This document shows, piece by piece, positions 49,575-63,300 of a DNA stretch of 64,000 nucleotides; position 1 is the first letter of the stretch; every line of letters begins with the position of its first letter. The notes beneath the pieces were generated by a model. That model made no database searches. It was given only the letters and a program-made list of their open reading frames with translations, and was not told the origin of the DNA. The position numbers and the translations under genes are program-made. The DNA comes from Pelecanus crispus (Eukaryota; Chordata; Aves; Pelecaniformes; Pelecanidae): contig NC_134643.1 of assembly GCF_030463565.1 (NCBI RefSeq), forward strand, positions 166,368,491 through 166,432,490, in the 5' to 3' direction.

Positions 49575-49817
49575 GGTCCCGGTGGGATGCTGGTCCCGGT
49601 GGGATGCCGGTGCCGGGTGGGATGCCGGTCCCGGTGGGATGCTGGTGCCGGGTGGGATGCTGGTCCCGGTGGGATGCCGGTGCTGGGTGGGATGCCGGTC
49701 CCGGTGGGATGCTGGTGCCGGGTGGGATGCTGGTCCTGGTGGGATGCCGGTCCCAGTGGGATGCCGGTGCTGGGTGGGATGCCGGTCCTGGTGGGGTGCT
49801 GGTCCCGGTGGGATGCT
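49575..49817. repeat. Minisatellite of 14 units alternating 17 and 18 bp
   Basis: Nine 17-bp units (GGTCCCGGTGGGATGCT type) and five 18-bp units (GGTGCCGGGTGGGATGCC type) account exactly for 243 bp. The 17+18 pairing suggests amplification of a 35-bp dimer. Open frames across it (GPGG/VGCR- or PASH/RDQHPT-like) are artefacts. Confidence 0.95.
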
Positions 49818-49919
49818 CTCCCCGTCCCGCTCCTCCACCGCTCCCCGGGCCCAGCCCGGCCGTGGCCCCGCCGCCCCCGCGCTCCCTTTCCCCGCTGCTT
49901 CCACGCAGGCTCCCCCCCC

Positions 49920-51130
49920 ACCCCTTTAATTAAACCAAAAATAACCCAAAATGTTTAAAATTGCTGCTCGGAGATGGAGGGCAAACATACTAGGCGAGCA
50001 GATGGGAGGAATAAGGCGCTGTGACTCCATACATAAAATGGCCATGGAGGCGGTGAAAAATGAAACTAAAAAACAACTGTTTTCTATTTACAAAATTTAA
50101 ATAAACAGAACAGCCTTCCCCGCGGTGTTTGTCTAAGTGCAGCAGCATTGCTGCTGTGTAGGTCATGAAAAGGTTGGTGCATAGTTTAAAACTTCCCATT
50201 CTGTTAATTTCTTAAAGAACAGTCGTTCATAGTCTGAGCACAAAAGCTCATGATTTAATGAGGAACAGAAACAAAATCTCTGATTGTTGGTGTTTCAAAC
50301 TTCATTGGAGTCCTCTGGCAACCACAAGTTGATCCTCTGCAGCTTCAATACCCTTTAGCCCTCCATATAAGAGTACATGCTGAATAGAGGACAATGCCTG
50401 GTTGTTATGTTTATTTACCCTTACTACAAGCTGGGTTAACCTCTTCAAAACAGCTTTACTAAGCCCGTTAACCACACGGCCCACATGACCTGTAGCCGTA
50501 TCCCTAATGTGATGTAAATCTGACTCGAGACCATATGCACAAGTTCTGCTGCATTGTGCCTCCGAAAACTACAAGTTTATTGCCGTCCAACCCTTCCCGG
50601 GCTGGACGCTTCCAGGAGGAAACGCTCTGAATAGCGACCGCTTAAAAAAAGAGAAAAGTCAAGAGTCCTGTGTTGTCGGAGCAATATTTTTAATGGCTGT
50701 TGCACATTTACAGAAGGGGATGTGTGTGGGGGGGGAATGCGAAGCCCGCACAGGGTAATGATTTTCATCACAATTATTTCAACTGGTGCGCAATTATTCG
50801 AGGCTTTGCCCTTTCTGCTGGGAGTTCTGCACCGGAGCGGGAAGAAGCGTAGATACAAATCGGAGCGATAGACCTGGTTTTCATCTGCGCTTTTAACAGA
50901 GCTCGCAGCTTACGTTTTGCCTTTCTCCTTTAGTGAGGTCATAGTCCTGCATTCGTAGTAATTACCGTGATGTCACACAGTCAGTGGTGTAACTTCATTG
51001 CAGGCTATGAGTAGTACACGGGCTGTGCAGGAGCGAGCCGTGATTTGAGTCGGGAACAGTGTTAGTAATTAGCAATTCTGGCAAGCAAATTATGACAGAT
51101 CTGCAAAATGGAAATGAATTTCTGCTTAAG
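49920..51130. promoter_or_regulatory. Candidate conserved non-coding block just 3' of CLYBL
   Basis: AT-balanced islands at 49925-50240, 50690-50800 and 50930-51130 include CTTTAATTAAACC, CCATACATAAAATGGCC, GGTAATGATTTTCATCACAATTATTTC and GTTAGTAATTAGCAATTC. Part may be the CLYBL 3'UTR read on the minus strand. No coding signal. Confidence 0.3.
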
Positions 51131-51137
51131 CTTGACA

Positions 51138-51221
51138 TCTTTAATTTTTTTTCCCCCAAGTATTATAGTCATCTTTTAAAACAGCTACTGGGGCCCCATG
51201 GCGAGAGCTTCATTTACCAGC
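51138..51221 (-). other. CLYBL: CLYBL proximal 3'UTR with a possible poly(A) signal
   Basis: Immediately downstream of the CLYBL stop on the minus strand there is an ATTAAA at 51145-51140. This would give a short 3'UTR of roughly 100 bp. Other minus-strand AATAAA motifs lie further left (for example near 50575 and 50408), so a longer UTR is equally possible. Confidence 0.3.
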
Positions 51222-51317
51222 TCATTTTTTCTTGATGGCTGTGGCAAGCGTAACAATGTTCTGTGCCTGCTTCAGTAATGGCATGTCGATCATGCTCCCG
51301 TGGAAAGTAAATGCTCC
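51222..51317 (-). CDS. CLYBL: CLYBL last coding exon (C-terminal 31 residues)
   Basis: CLYBL is the mitochondrial citramalyl-CoA lyase, a CitE-like TIM-barrel enzyme that cleaves citramalyl-CoA to pyruvate and acetyl-CoA and links itaconate metabolism to vitamin B12 status. The minus strand encodes GAFTFHG, then SMIDMPLLKQAQ, and ends ATAIKKK-stop (TGA at 51224-51222). This matches the C-terminus of vertebrate CLYBL and the SMID-P-L-QA motif of CitE-like lyases. The acceptor is strong (TTCTCTCTTTTCCAG|GGAGC) and the exon starts in phase 0. The orientation, convergent with ZIC5, agrees with conserved vertebrate synteny. The earlier exons are not found in the remaining 12.7 kb and should lie beyond the right edge, so the gene here is partial because of the window, not because of decay. 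Confidence 0.9.
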   Translation of the reverse strand, partial: GAFTFHGSMIDMPLLKQAQNIVTLATAIKKK

Positions 51318-54300
51318 CTGGAAAAGAGAGAATATAAACTTCCTGAGAGGACCTCTGGAAATCGTAGTTTCCTTGTCTTTTTCTTTCAAAACACATCCGT
51401 TCGGCAAGAAACATTAGCTCCCACAGGAATCCTGAATGAGTTTTAGGAGGCAAACTAACCCAGACGGGGCAAATGCATTTAAAGAAATGCGGTGGGCGCC
51501 GAGTGCTCCGAAGCGGAGGCAAAAAGAGAGAGAAAAGAGAAGCCCCGTGCGCAGCCCCGCTGTTTCAGCCTCTCTAGCTGGCAAACACGAGGGCCAAGAG
51601 CAGCGAGGCCGTGCGTGCCAGCCCGGGGGCCGGCGGACACCGTGCCTGGGGGGCAGCTCTGCTCCCCACGACCAGCATCACCCTCCAGCGCTGGGGCTGG
51701 AGTTTCTGCGGATGGCGGGCAAAGGCAGAAGCGTTACCTCTGTCAGGAAACAGCAACAGGCATTTGGTGGGGTAGAGGGGAGTTTTCCTGACTTGGGGGT
51801 GTGTTGAGGTTGTGCTGCTGCACCTCGCCATCACGTCTCCGGTGCTAAAGATAGGCTGGGCCTGTGCATAGAGCCAGGGGCTGGGGTGGAAGCTGAAAAA
51901 ACCCAAGTGGCTGGCACGGTAATATTGCCCAAATCTGCTCTGGAGCCAAGGTAAAGCCCACCTGAGCACTGCACACAGGGAATTTTGCCTGAGCGGATGC
52001 AGAACTAGCCGGTGTGCCTCAGCAGTGGTGGTCTGGGAGCCAGGGCAGGTTTCAGAAGTCACTTTGCATTTCTAGGGGTTTTGTGTTGGTACCACGGTGC
52101 CAAGTTTAAAATATTTAACCATGAATCATAGTTAAACAGAAGACACGTGTTTTAAATAGGGCCAAACCCGACTTGTTCCTTTGGATGCTCTAATCCACAC
52201 ATATGTTGCTGAGGTAGGATTTTGAAGATAAAACACTGTGTATCAAGATGTGCCAAAGTTCAGCAGACCAAAACCAACCAACCAAAAATCTTACTTGTAA
52301 TTCTGACAGTACTTCGACACATTCTTGAAAAAAAACAAATACAAAGACGCAATCCCTTCCCTGGCCCCAGCGTTGCGTAGGGCGTCTCTGTGAAGCACTG
52401 CGCACCCTTTTAATGTCCTGCTGCGATCGATACAGGATCACAGCCTGCTCTTAGATTTGACAGCGAGCGAGGCTAACCAAGAACAGGGCAAGAACGATAG
52501 CAGCGTGTGTGGCTGTGCATGCATAGGGAAAGAAATGCAGAGGAGAGCAAGCCGTTTATTGTTTTCTGGTTTTCATTTAAGGCTTGATAATCATTATATA
52601 GAGGACTCTCATAAGTAAAGTGAAAATAGAACCCATTTACAAAACTGTTGAGGAAATGTGTTGCTCCAGTGACACATCTAGCTTGACTGAAGCAATATTA
52701 ATTAAATACCAAATCACATTCTAGAACAGTTAAGACAAAAATCCACCTTAAGCAGCAATCTAATACAAATCAATATTGTTGGATGTAAGAACAGGCTGTA
52801 TTAAAGCCATTAAAAACCTAATAGTTAAAACTATGATTTTATTCTAAGTAGGATTTCCTACTATAGCTTGCAGTATTTTAGGAGGGTTTGGAGAATAATG
52901 GGACTGATGGATACTCAGTGGTAGATGCTTCAAATCGAGTTTCTTGTTTACAATCAACCAATCAACCCTACACTACCCCAACAAAAACAACATTAATATT
53001 ATTATTATTACTATTACTATTATTAATAATAATAGACCACTTTTTACCTTAGCTACATCTCAGCCATTTTCACTTATACTTTCAAACCTTTACAGAAAAT
53101 GCAGCCTCAAACTATTCCATTTATTAACTGTTGTGAAAATAAATTGGGCACTAAGTAAACGTTTTATGACATAGGACTTCAGAATAATTTGGGTCTATGC
53201 AGTGATCTCCAACTGCAAGATACATTTTTTTTCACTGTAAGAAAAAGATGTTTTAATTATGCCTGTTTTTCTATAGGCATTCAGTCAAATAATAGCCATT
53301 GCTTAAAAGAGAAATTTGCACGTGGGATGACAGTGATAAGCAGAGATGTGTTACGGTCTGGAATCATCCTTCCTAGTTCTGTGAAATGGCTGACTTAGGA
53401 ATGCAGTTATCCTAAGTACCTGCAATAGTTTGCAAAAAGAGATGGGTGCCTAGCAATGGCAATTCTGATCTCTGGTTCCCCGAGTCATGATCGGGAGGGT
53501 CTTTATCCCTTCCACTGACTGCACAGGATGCTCTGAAGTCAGGTACCTCTGCAGGTGCCTAACTTGGAGCATGATGAATCTGGGTCAGAATGTCTTTTTT
53601 GAAAGCAGGAGTTAATTAAACAGCATGCCTGTCCTCTCTTCATTAAAATAACATGTTTAGAAAGGAAACCAGGATAATAGTGTGTGTGTGGACACAGGAA
53701 CACTGAACCACTTGAGATCTGCCGTATGTTCTCTTCTTGTCAGCGTGCAGCTGTAGTTTGGGTTGCTAGGAATTTGAATTCTTGAAGGAAAAAAATGCTT
53801 TTTTTTTTCCTAACAGCAAAGAGTAACATGAAGAAGTTGGCTTTTCTGCCTGTTCACTCTGAGGCTTATTTTCTCCCTGCTAATTTGCAGCGTTGAGCTA
53901 AAGTCCAGAAAAAGAAACCGATTTTAATGCCATTGAATATACTCTATTCACTGCCTCTCTTTCCACCCACAGGTTTCAACAGATAGGAAATACCAGTAAT
54001 TATAGCTTTGTCCCCATGCTCTCTTTTCCAGTTCTCCTAGATGAAATTTGCCTTTAGCATTCTTTTGATTTTCTCTCGCACTAATATAAAGAAAACAAGA
54101 CTTTCTGTAAACACCATTTGCTTTGATAGCGTTAATCTGGGGATTAATTTAGTCATAGATCTAAATTTTCTTTTTGGCTAATTTTCTCAATAATCTCACG
54201 CTTCCAGCCTGTGCTTAGACTTCCAGTAGTTCAACCGTGGGACCAAAGGTCTGTTCTTAAGGAAGCTTGCAGCGTTAATGGGAGCGACGGCGGGGTGCGT

Positions 54301-57300
54301 GGCGCGAGGCTGGGGTTTGCAGCCATCGCGTTCGGTGGCTGTGGTTCTCGCGCGCCACGTGGCCGCATACACCATTCAGTGGGAGCCTTTTCAGAAAGCT
54401 GCAAAAGGACCCTGCCGTCAGGCGAGTCAGACGTGTCAGACCTGCCCTGGGAAGAGACAGGCCCTCCACGTAAAGGCTGACGGAGGAGCTGGGAGAAGGA
54501 GCAGCCAGGAGGCAGAGCCGCAGCCGGTGGGTGCAACCTTCCGGTGATGAAGCACAGGTGCAAGTAAGTTGGGTGGGATGAGAAGTGAGGGAATGGAGGA
54601 CAACCGTGGCCCGCACCGTACCGCTGGCTGGAAGTGCAGCCAGCCCTTCTGAGGAGCGGGTGGCTCTGTGGGCCAAAGACACTGCCCCTGTTTTCAGCGG
54701 CGCGGCACATATTCTGCTGTCCTGTCCAGTGCCATCCTTCATGCAGCAACACAGTGAACGTGCTAAGGGTGAAGCCATGTGAGAAATCGGGTGACTTTGG
54801 CACTCACCAGCCTGCAGGGTATGGGAGCTGTAAGAGCGCTTTGGCTGGGCTACGCCGTACAGCTGCGAAGGCAGCACAACACAGCAGAGGGGTTTGTATT
54901 TGCACAGCCTTGGGCTTCCCTCAGCCTGATCGCTGTATGCCTCTGTCAGGGCAGACTATCGGGGAGAAAGCAAGGAAGGAAGGTGAACAGGCAACGTTTC
55001 CCGCTTGGATCATCATGCAGACTAGCTAAGAGTCCTTCCCAGTTGACTGACAAGCAAGGAAAGACTCAAAGGTGTTTCCTTCTGGATAGCTCTGTGAGAG
55101 CAGAGCAACAAGAAGGTGTCGGACCCATCTGGCTCCTCTTGTCTCTGCCTGGTCACTGGAGCTGCCCACAGAGCCCACCAAGTCATCATTTCCTCATCTC
55201 CATCTCTTGTATCAGGCCACCTTCTCCAGGCTGAACGATGCAAGACCAGTACCGTGCAATTTGCTGCATCCCCCAGGAACCACGCAGCATTTGAATGCAA
55301 TAAATTCACAATGACATTTAATGCTCTGTTAAAACAGTAGTAACATCTTTAAAAACGTAACAGCTATTTATGCAAGTTGCAGGCCATGCTGAGTAAGGCC
55401 TTAACAGCTCTACTTTGAATTTCAATATGCCCTGAAGTGCTTTGAGAATGGAACGGAGAGGGCTTTTGGCAGATACAGAAAACAGCTGGAAGGGAATTAA
55501 AATTATAGAAAGCTGCTAGGTTTTTTTTTAGAAGGAAACAGCAAAAAATGATAGTCTTGGAAAAAAGAGAATTGAGCATGGTCGGCCCCAACTGATACAA
55601 AGATCCGGCCTACAGACAAGGTAAGCGATAAAGCAGAGTTGACAAAGAACAGTCATTTTCACAGGTCAGGAGCTGAAGATACAGACTTACAAAAAAAGGG
55701 GGCAAATCAAGTTATGCATTAGGAATATCTAATGCAATAAGTTTCCAGGTGACTGTGGAGAGACCAAAGAGATTCAGAACCAAACTTTCTAAGACATCAG
55801 TTCGGCAAAGCTTAAGCTTGTACCTTATGAACCTCCTTTTGGAGAAATGTAGCCACTACCAAACCCAACTCAGAACTAATGAAGTTCAACATATAATTGA
55901 GGGCTTTTCTTTGACAACTTAGAAGAAAACTCTGGCCATGTGTTGCCATGGATCTTGGACATGGCTCTTACCATATCTATACGTTATCCTTAAAGATTGC
56001 CTTTACCTATAAGAAATGACATATATCAAGTAGCAGAAAGAGTTTCAGCATTGGTCTGTTATTTACCATGGCCAGAAGATGAACATGTTAATGCAGTGGT
56101 TTCTGGAACATGAAGACTTCCTCTTTTTGCGTGTGTCTCTATGTGGCAGCGTCTAGGAACATTTGCTCTGTGAAACTTTTGGGAGCAGTTAAGAGCTTGG
56201 TAAATCTATACGATCATCTCATAAACAGAGTACATTTTTTTTATGGCGAGAAGCATTTTACTTTCTAGAAGCTAAATGGAGGGGATTCAAAGTCCATGAT
56301 TTCTGTATCAGCTGGGGGTCAGTATGTTCTGGGGGAACCAGGAAAGGGGAAGAAATGATACAGCCAACTCTATTGCTAGTGTTTATCATGGGTGGTAGAA
56401 TTGTGTTGATTTGACTACAACAGGGGATGGACAGGATCACAAGTAAAGTACCTTTCAGGTTTTTCCAGAAGATCAGGGAAAGTAAAGTTTCATACTTACT
56501 TATCTCTCCTGAAACCTTTTTATATAATATGCAATATTACATGGGGTTTTACTCACACCATCTCTTGTTTCCTTATGTACCACTGGGTTAACAAGAGAAA
56601 GAAGCTGGCTAAAACTATTATGATACAGAACACTTAAGGCACCTTGTAGTTATGTGGCACACTTTCCTCTGAGCTGTGGCTTGGATTAAAGTACATGAGT
56701 TAATTACAGTAAAGTAATAATTGTTCTGGGACATGTGGGACAGTGATTAGATGAGCTAGTCCCCTTTGGTTCACAAGATGGAAGAATTAGAGGTACTCCT
56801 GCACCTGGGAATGCTTGTGGCTTTTTCCTCAGCATTTGCTCTGTCTGTGGCTATCTGTGCCCCTACCCACGTCCATCCCGATGAGTGCAATGAACTCACT
56901 ATGAGGGTTACTGTAGACCCTCGGTTCTTAGACCGCTGGAAACCATTAATAACCTGCATCAGTACTGAATATGAGGATCAGCTTTCCTAATGCATAGCAA
57001 ATATATCAATTTTGAAGTACCAAGTAAGTCCTATATGTTCCAAAAAGTCTACTGGCTTCCTGATTGATTGCAGATGAGACTCCAAACGTGAGCACTGGTT
57101 GTGAGAACTCTGCACTCTGTTTTGGGAACCACTGCTGTCTTTATTCATTACCTTGACTATTGCTAAACCTTTGCTAATAAGCCCTGTTCTACCAGATCTC
57201 ATCATACATGTAGCCAACAACTTTAACTCCCATGTGACAGTGGCCAGGCCTTTCTTAAAGATATTTATAAAGACTACATTAAGCCTGTCACTTGTCTATA

Positions 57301-60300
57301 GTAGAAAAAAAACCCTCAATTATCTTGCATCACATGAAAGAATATAGCCAATAGTGCTATATTCGTTTGTTGTGTGTGTCAATGTATGGGTTGCCCCAGG
57401 CCACTGTGTGGAGACAGCCAACTTTTTCGAAAGCAGTTTACTTTGGGGATCTAGTCAGGTGATTTAGACGGCAGGGTTGGAGGTGCTAGGGGATGCTGGT
57501 GAGTAGGTAGGACTCTGGGTACCCGGGCCAGTGGAAGAAAAGCAAAAGCAAGCCAAGGTCATGTTCCATGAAATTGCAATAGGGACAAGAAAGCACCTGC
57601 TGCTGAATTTTGCATTACGTATAGGTCCAAGATATATCTAATGCTTATGAAATTGCCAAAAAAATCTCTGCCACTAGTTAGGTGACTGTTGCTCAGAAAA
57701 CAAGCAAACTCATGAGTGAGGGGAGGTCCTTTGATGGCACTCTGCTGTCATGGGGTTGGAAATACTGCCCTGCTGATGAAGGTTTCTTTTTCTTCAATTA
57801 CTTTTCTTAGCGGTTTAGCTAGCGAAACTTTTCTTTGCAGACCAAATCCCTGCAATGACTGTGTGGCAGTCGGGTTATCTCCTCGCCCTACCTCACTGCC
57901 TTCTGAGAGGACATGCATCTAGGACCTAGGAGAAATGGGCATAGGGGGACCAGTGAGCCAGCCACCCTCCTCTCCTCCACCCCGTTCATCATTAGGAGAT
58001 GTGGTGAATCAAACAGAGCTCCCACACCACTCTGGTGACACGGGCCAGAGGCTGTGTGTGAATGCACCTATTGTCTAAATAAGTAATTATGCAAGTCCCC
58101 TTCCAATCCCTGTGACCTGTATCAGCACTCGCAGGCAGATGCCAGGATAAATGGAGACAAGCAGAACGGGCGATGCCAGCTGGCCAGTGCAAACCATGCC
58201 GTACCTCCCACAAGGGGAAATGGAGAACACGTATAGACAAGCATCCTCAAGTCCACAGATGCAAGAAATCTTCGATCCACAGTTACCTGAGAAACATTGA
58301 TTCTTTCCATGGTAATTCAGTGGCTAGCCATTTCTAAATCCCAAAGGTCTAGTTACCACTTTTTGGAGACCACAAAAATACATGGAATAAACCCCGTAAA
58401 ATCTGCTTGGGTCTGAGAACAATATCTGTAATCCTACACAATGTTAAACTGCTACAAGGAAATAAGAGTGTTGTGCTCTGGAGGAAGGGCAGATTTGCTT
58501 TTCTGAGGAGGGAAGGAAGCAGGTGGATGGCAAAGGGTCCCCCTAAAAAGCACAGCATTCAGGAACATCATTCCCCTGGTAAATGAAAACAGACCTTCTT
58601 TAAGCAACCCCCTGCAGAGGAAATTTGGAAATCGTTGCTTTGGGGCTTAAAAAGAACGCTTGGATTTGCTTACAGGTAATGAACAAAAGAGAAGAGAGTC
58701 CTGGTCGCAGCAAATGGAGTTGGGTCTGTGCCTGGGGGAGGAGTGATTATGCTGACTACAAAGGAATGACTTTCCCTTGAGACAGAAGGTTGAAACCATA
58801 TTTTTGGGGAAGTCAAGAGTAGGAAATAAGCTAACAGCTGTGATGGTCCTGAATGCAGGTTTAATTAATTTTTTCTTCTGCAAGTTATAGCCAAAGAGCC
58901 ATGATAAAGAGCTGGGTCACGATTCCACCTTTTAGCGATGAACTTCCAAAGGTTAGTGAGCTGCTAGGAGGCATTCAACGATATCTGGGTCAACTGAGCA
59001 CGTTTGTCAGGCTATAACAAGATAATGTCTTGTACTCCTCTCTGCTCAGGCCTGTCCTGCCTCCAGATCAGGCTGCCACACAACTCTCGGCCTTCTTTCA
59101 GCATCTTTGCAGTAGGTAGGAAATGCCCAAATAACTAGTGTAGTCACATATGACAAACTGAAGACTCCACGCACAGCAAGCTACATGAACAGAGCTTTTT
59201 GGGTTACGTATTTCTGTGTCCTCTCCTTTGCACCCTTTGGCATTCGCCCCTTTTCTGTAGCTACACTATGGGAGGAAAGACACTTATACACAAAATCTTT
59301 GGGGAAAATAAATGATCCCTGAGAAGGTTTGTCACAAACGCTTTTTGGCAAGAGGAGATGCTCAGTGGGTGTCTGTGATCTGTTGAAGGAAGGGATGGAT
59401 GGGGAGGGAATTCTGCAAAGTATCAACACCAGCAAGTTTCTCTAGCCATTTTGTTGATATGAAGAAAACATTCAATATCTCTACCTTTTGTTTCTTTTCA
59501 CCAGTGTACACTTCCACCAGAACAGCAGCAGTTAGTTAGTTAGTTCAGAGGATAAATCAGTTTGTAATGCCAGAAGCAGGCCTGTCTGTATGAGATAGGT
59601 TTCAACCTCTAGGAGCAGATGGAAGGACACAAAAGGCCGAGAAAGAAAGAGCAACAACAACTTGAAATAGAGATTATTTTTTTTGCCTCAGATAACTCCC
59701 TAGCAGCAGTACAAGAACTCTGACAGAAAAAGCCTTTTCTGAAGCTCAACAGGTAGGAAGGACTTTGTGATCCCTCAAGTCCACAGTGGGGCAGGAAAGA
59801 TGAAGAACAGGGACCTACAAGGTCCTTTACTTCTCCTCCGGCTGACATTATTGTACCCGGCCCATGGATAAGGGTCTTGTCCTGCTGTGTGACCCAGACA
59901 AGCTGTTTTTCCCTCTTACAGCCCCCCAGGCTGCCTGAACCACTGAGGACAGCCATTTAGGCTGGGATGGGCCAGGGGATCCTGCTTGGTCCAGCTCCAG
60001 AAACTCTTTCAAGCCACCAAAATCTCTACCTCTCACTGAGCAAACAGCCTGTTTAAGATCCCTGAATGAAAAGCAGACATGAGGGGGTTTATTGCTGTCT
60101 TTACGTTTTCTTTCGTTTCCTTCTCATTGTGGTTGTTGCCTTCCCACGTGCTCCTCTAGACTAGGAAAGAATAAAATTAAAGAAACAGAAGAAAGTCCTA
60201 GAAATCAGGAATATTGTCCACTGGTTTTCCTGTCCTATAATGTAACGGAACGGAAGAATCCTAGTGAGAACACTTGCTGCTGCCAAGCAAATCTTTATTT

Positions 60301-63300
60301 TATAGCACAAAAGCAGCTTCCTGGACAAACATCCTATCCAACCATGCATTTTTTTTTCCCCTAGTGAGCATCATGGTTATTATATGGAAAAATGAAAAGT
60401 AACTAATATTAAGACTTCAGTATCCTTAGATGCCCTTAATTAAGTCAGTCATTTAGAATTAACTTGAAGTTTATAGTCATGGAAGCAATTTATTAAATAC
60501 AGACTAGAAAATTTGATCTGGAAATAAACGACTACAGGACATGCAAAAGGCATTTGATACTGAAGGGGAAACTAGCGATAAAATACAACGCAGGTGAGAA
60601 AAGTAAAAACAGTGAAGCTCATTCTGTCAACAAGAATGGCATCACCCTTATTTCTGTAGTCTGTATTTTTTCTAATTTCAGATTCATTTTCTGAATAGGA
60701 TTGGACAGCCATTTTTTTACTGCCATTCTCTATTTCAGCTGATGGAGCTTTTGCAGAGAGCTCCTCCAGGTCCCTGAAAACACCAGCCAGCACAGAGAGG
60801 AGTGAAGAGGCAGCAAGATCGCTGACACTTAAATTAACCGAAACAATATTTTGGCTGTACAGGCTTCTGAATTCCCTCAGTAAGCCTTAAAAAGAGCCAT
60901 CTGGTCAGAACATTACATTTCTGGTTAGATCCTGCTTTGGAAATTGAAACAAGGCTTGTGAGCGCTTGTTAGTGCTTTTTAAAGAGGGATTTGGGAGGTG
61001 GGTGGTTGTCTCGCTGGGTTGCTCAGTGCAGAGCAGGTTTTGGCACGACAGTGGGCAGGTGTCTGCAGCGATGGGTGTCTCTCCGCTCCGTGCCTGCAAA
61101 AAAACATCGCCTGCATTGGGAGCGTGCGGGTATGGCATGGCCCTTCCAAAAGCAAGGGCACTCCCCCTGTCTTACCAAGACCCCGCACGCACCTCCTTGA
61201 GGCGACAAGGGCAAGAGGGGTCGGTGCCTTGCTGACAAGGAACCCAGCGGGGAGCCATCCCGTGCCCGCTGCAGGGCCCGCGTTCCCCGCGACAGCAGCT
61301 GCCTCCCCCAGGACCCACCTCCGGGTGGAAAGGCTATGGAGGGGCACAGCATCCCTCCTTCTGCTCCCGGCTCGCGGAGGAGCTTCTCCCTGCGGGAAGT
61401 GTCAAAGCGCCATCCGAGTCCCTCTCCCCCCACGTTTTGGACACAGGTCTTTAATGAGTGGAGGAAAACAGATTAAGAGCCACCGAATGCCTGCTGGGGA
61501 GTGTGTGTGTGGGGGCAGTTGGCAAGAAAATGTTTTGTATGAGTTTCTGCCCTGCTTAGGAGCTTTTGCAGCCCCGCGTAGTAAAATCTGTCTCCTTCTC
61601 TCCCCACCTGGCATAACTCCCTCAGGACTGATTGCGCCGGTGTAGGAACCAGTACAGCGCAAGCAATTAGCTAAATACAGCCCCTTCTGCTCTATTGTAG
61701 AGGTTCAAAATTTGCCCCCAGATGGATCTTTCTAGGAGAAAAGCCTTCAACTGTGACACAAAACACACTTCTAAAATCTTTTTCAAATAACAAAATTGTA
61801 TGGAGAAACTTCAAGTACTAATATGAGCTCTCTCGATCTCTATTTATTCATCAATTCTCACATTAAAATTTCACTTGGCCACTTCTAAAAAAGATAAACA
61901 ACATCATAGCAGCCCATGCTTAAATCCCACCAGCGCTCTCCGTCTTTGCATAGAGATGCACCTGAGCCTATACTTCTTAAGGCCAAAGCTCATAAAAGGT
62001 GGCAATTTATCACAAACCCCTGAATCCCCCACTCTGCTGCGTGAGGAATATACACTGCCTAATTAACATAAACCACAGCAAATGCCCTGCGTCCTTGGAG
62101 CGAGGGCTGACAGCGCTGCAGCCCAGCGTGCACAGAGACACCCCGTGCTGCCAGCGTCGCGCCGGGATGGGATCCAGCTTAGTTGGTGGCACCTCCAAGC
62201 TCTGCCTGGCAGTCTGTCCTGGGTGAGGGGAGCAGGGAGCCGGGCTGCTTCCTCACCCCCAGCTCCGCATAAAGCCCCGAGATATAATGCCCTACAAAGT
62301 GTGACATATACTCCCTGCGGGTTGATGGGGTCCCACACCACCCCATGCCAGAGGGATGCTCCAGAGCATCCCTCCCAGGAGGCAGGCTGGAGGAGCCTGC
62401 CACTCCCGGGGCACGATCCCGCTCTCCACAGGCTGGATTGGAGCGGGATGGATGCCTTGTGGCTGGGGCCGTACAGCGAGAGCCCTCCCGGGGCCCACGG
62501 CACTGCCGGGAGAGGGAGGGCAGCGGGGAGAGACCTCCCTGGGCGGTGGTGGGAGCTGGATCTGGCCCAAGCACGAGGGCGCATCGTCTCCAAGATACAG
62601 TGGCTTGGGGTAGCTTTTCCTAAACAAAGAGCATTATAAGGGAGCCACTGCTGGAAATTTCCATTCCTTTGTTGGGTAGATGCTGTGTAAATAAATGCAT
62701 TCCTAAGATTTTTCATAATCCTGGAAAGGTCCATGAAAGAAACTGTACAGTTTGCCAAATCGCTGGAGTTCATATATATTATTCCTCAGCTGCCGGGAAC
62801 ATGATGTACAATGGCATGGAATATAATGCAAGAAACATATGCTAAAGGTCTTCTTAGAAGCACCCTGTGCATTCATATGTGGGATGTACAGATATTTCTT
62901 CTGTTTTGCCCCATGGGATCTAAAATGTTCAACCCATATTACACCTCGCGTTTGTGATTTACTTACCTTAACTGTAAATAATCCTTACATGACAGGTGAC
63001 TTTGGTGGCAGCATTTAGCTATTCCCTGGTTTAATATGCGGGTGCTTTGGAAGCAGTTATAAATTAGTACATGAGATAAATATGTAAGCAATCTCTTACT
63101 TTACTCTTCTGCTTTTCTTTCTGTCTGAATTTTATTTAAAAACCAGACAATTTTGGAAGATGCCATTATGACAATGTTTTGTGCCTGATGTATTTACAAG
63201 TCAAATGGCTCAAAACCGCATTTTCAATGTCCTACTTTCTTGCCATATATAAACACTAACTACATATAGAAGAGATTATTTTCCTGTATCCGGTGTATTG

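Noticed and set aside
54040-54100. Possible penultimate CLYBL exon on the minus strand (an EKIK match)
   Set aside because: Only four residues match, a stop follows within about ten codons, and neither the IHPNQI motif nor splice sites are present.
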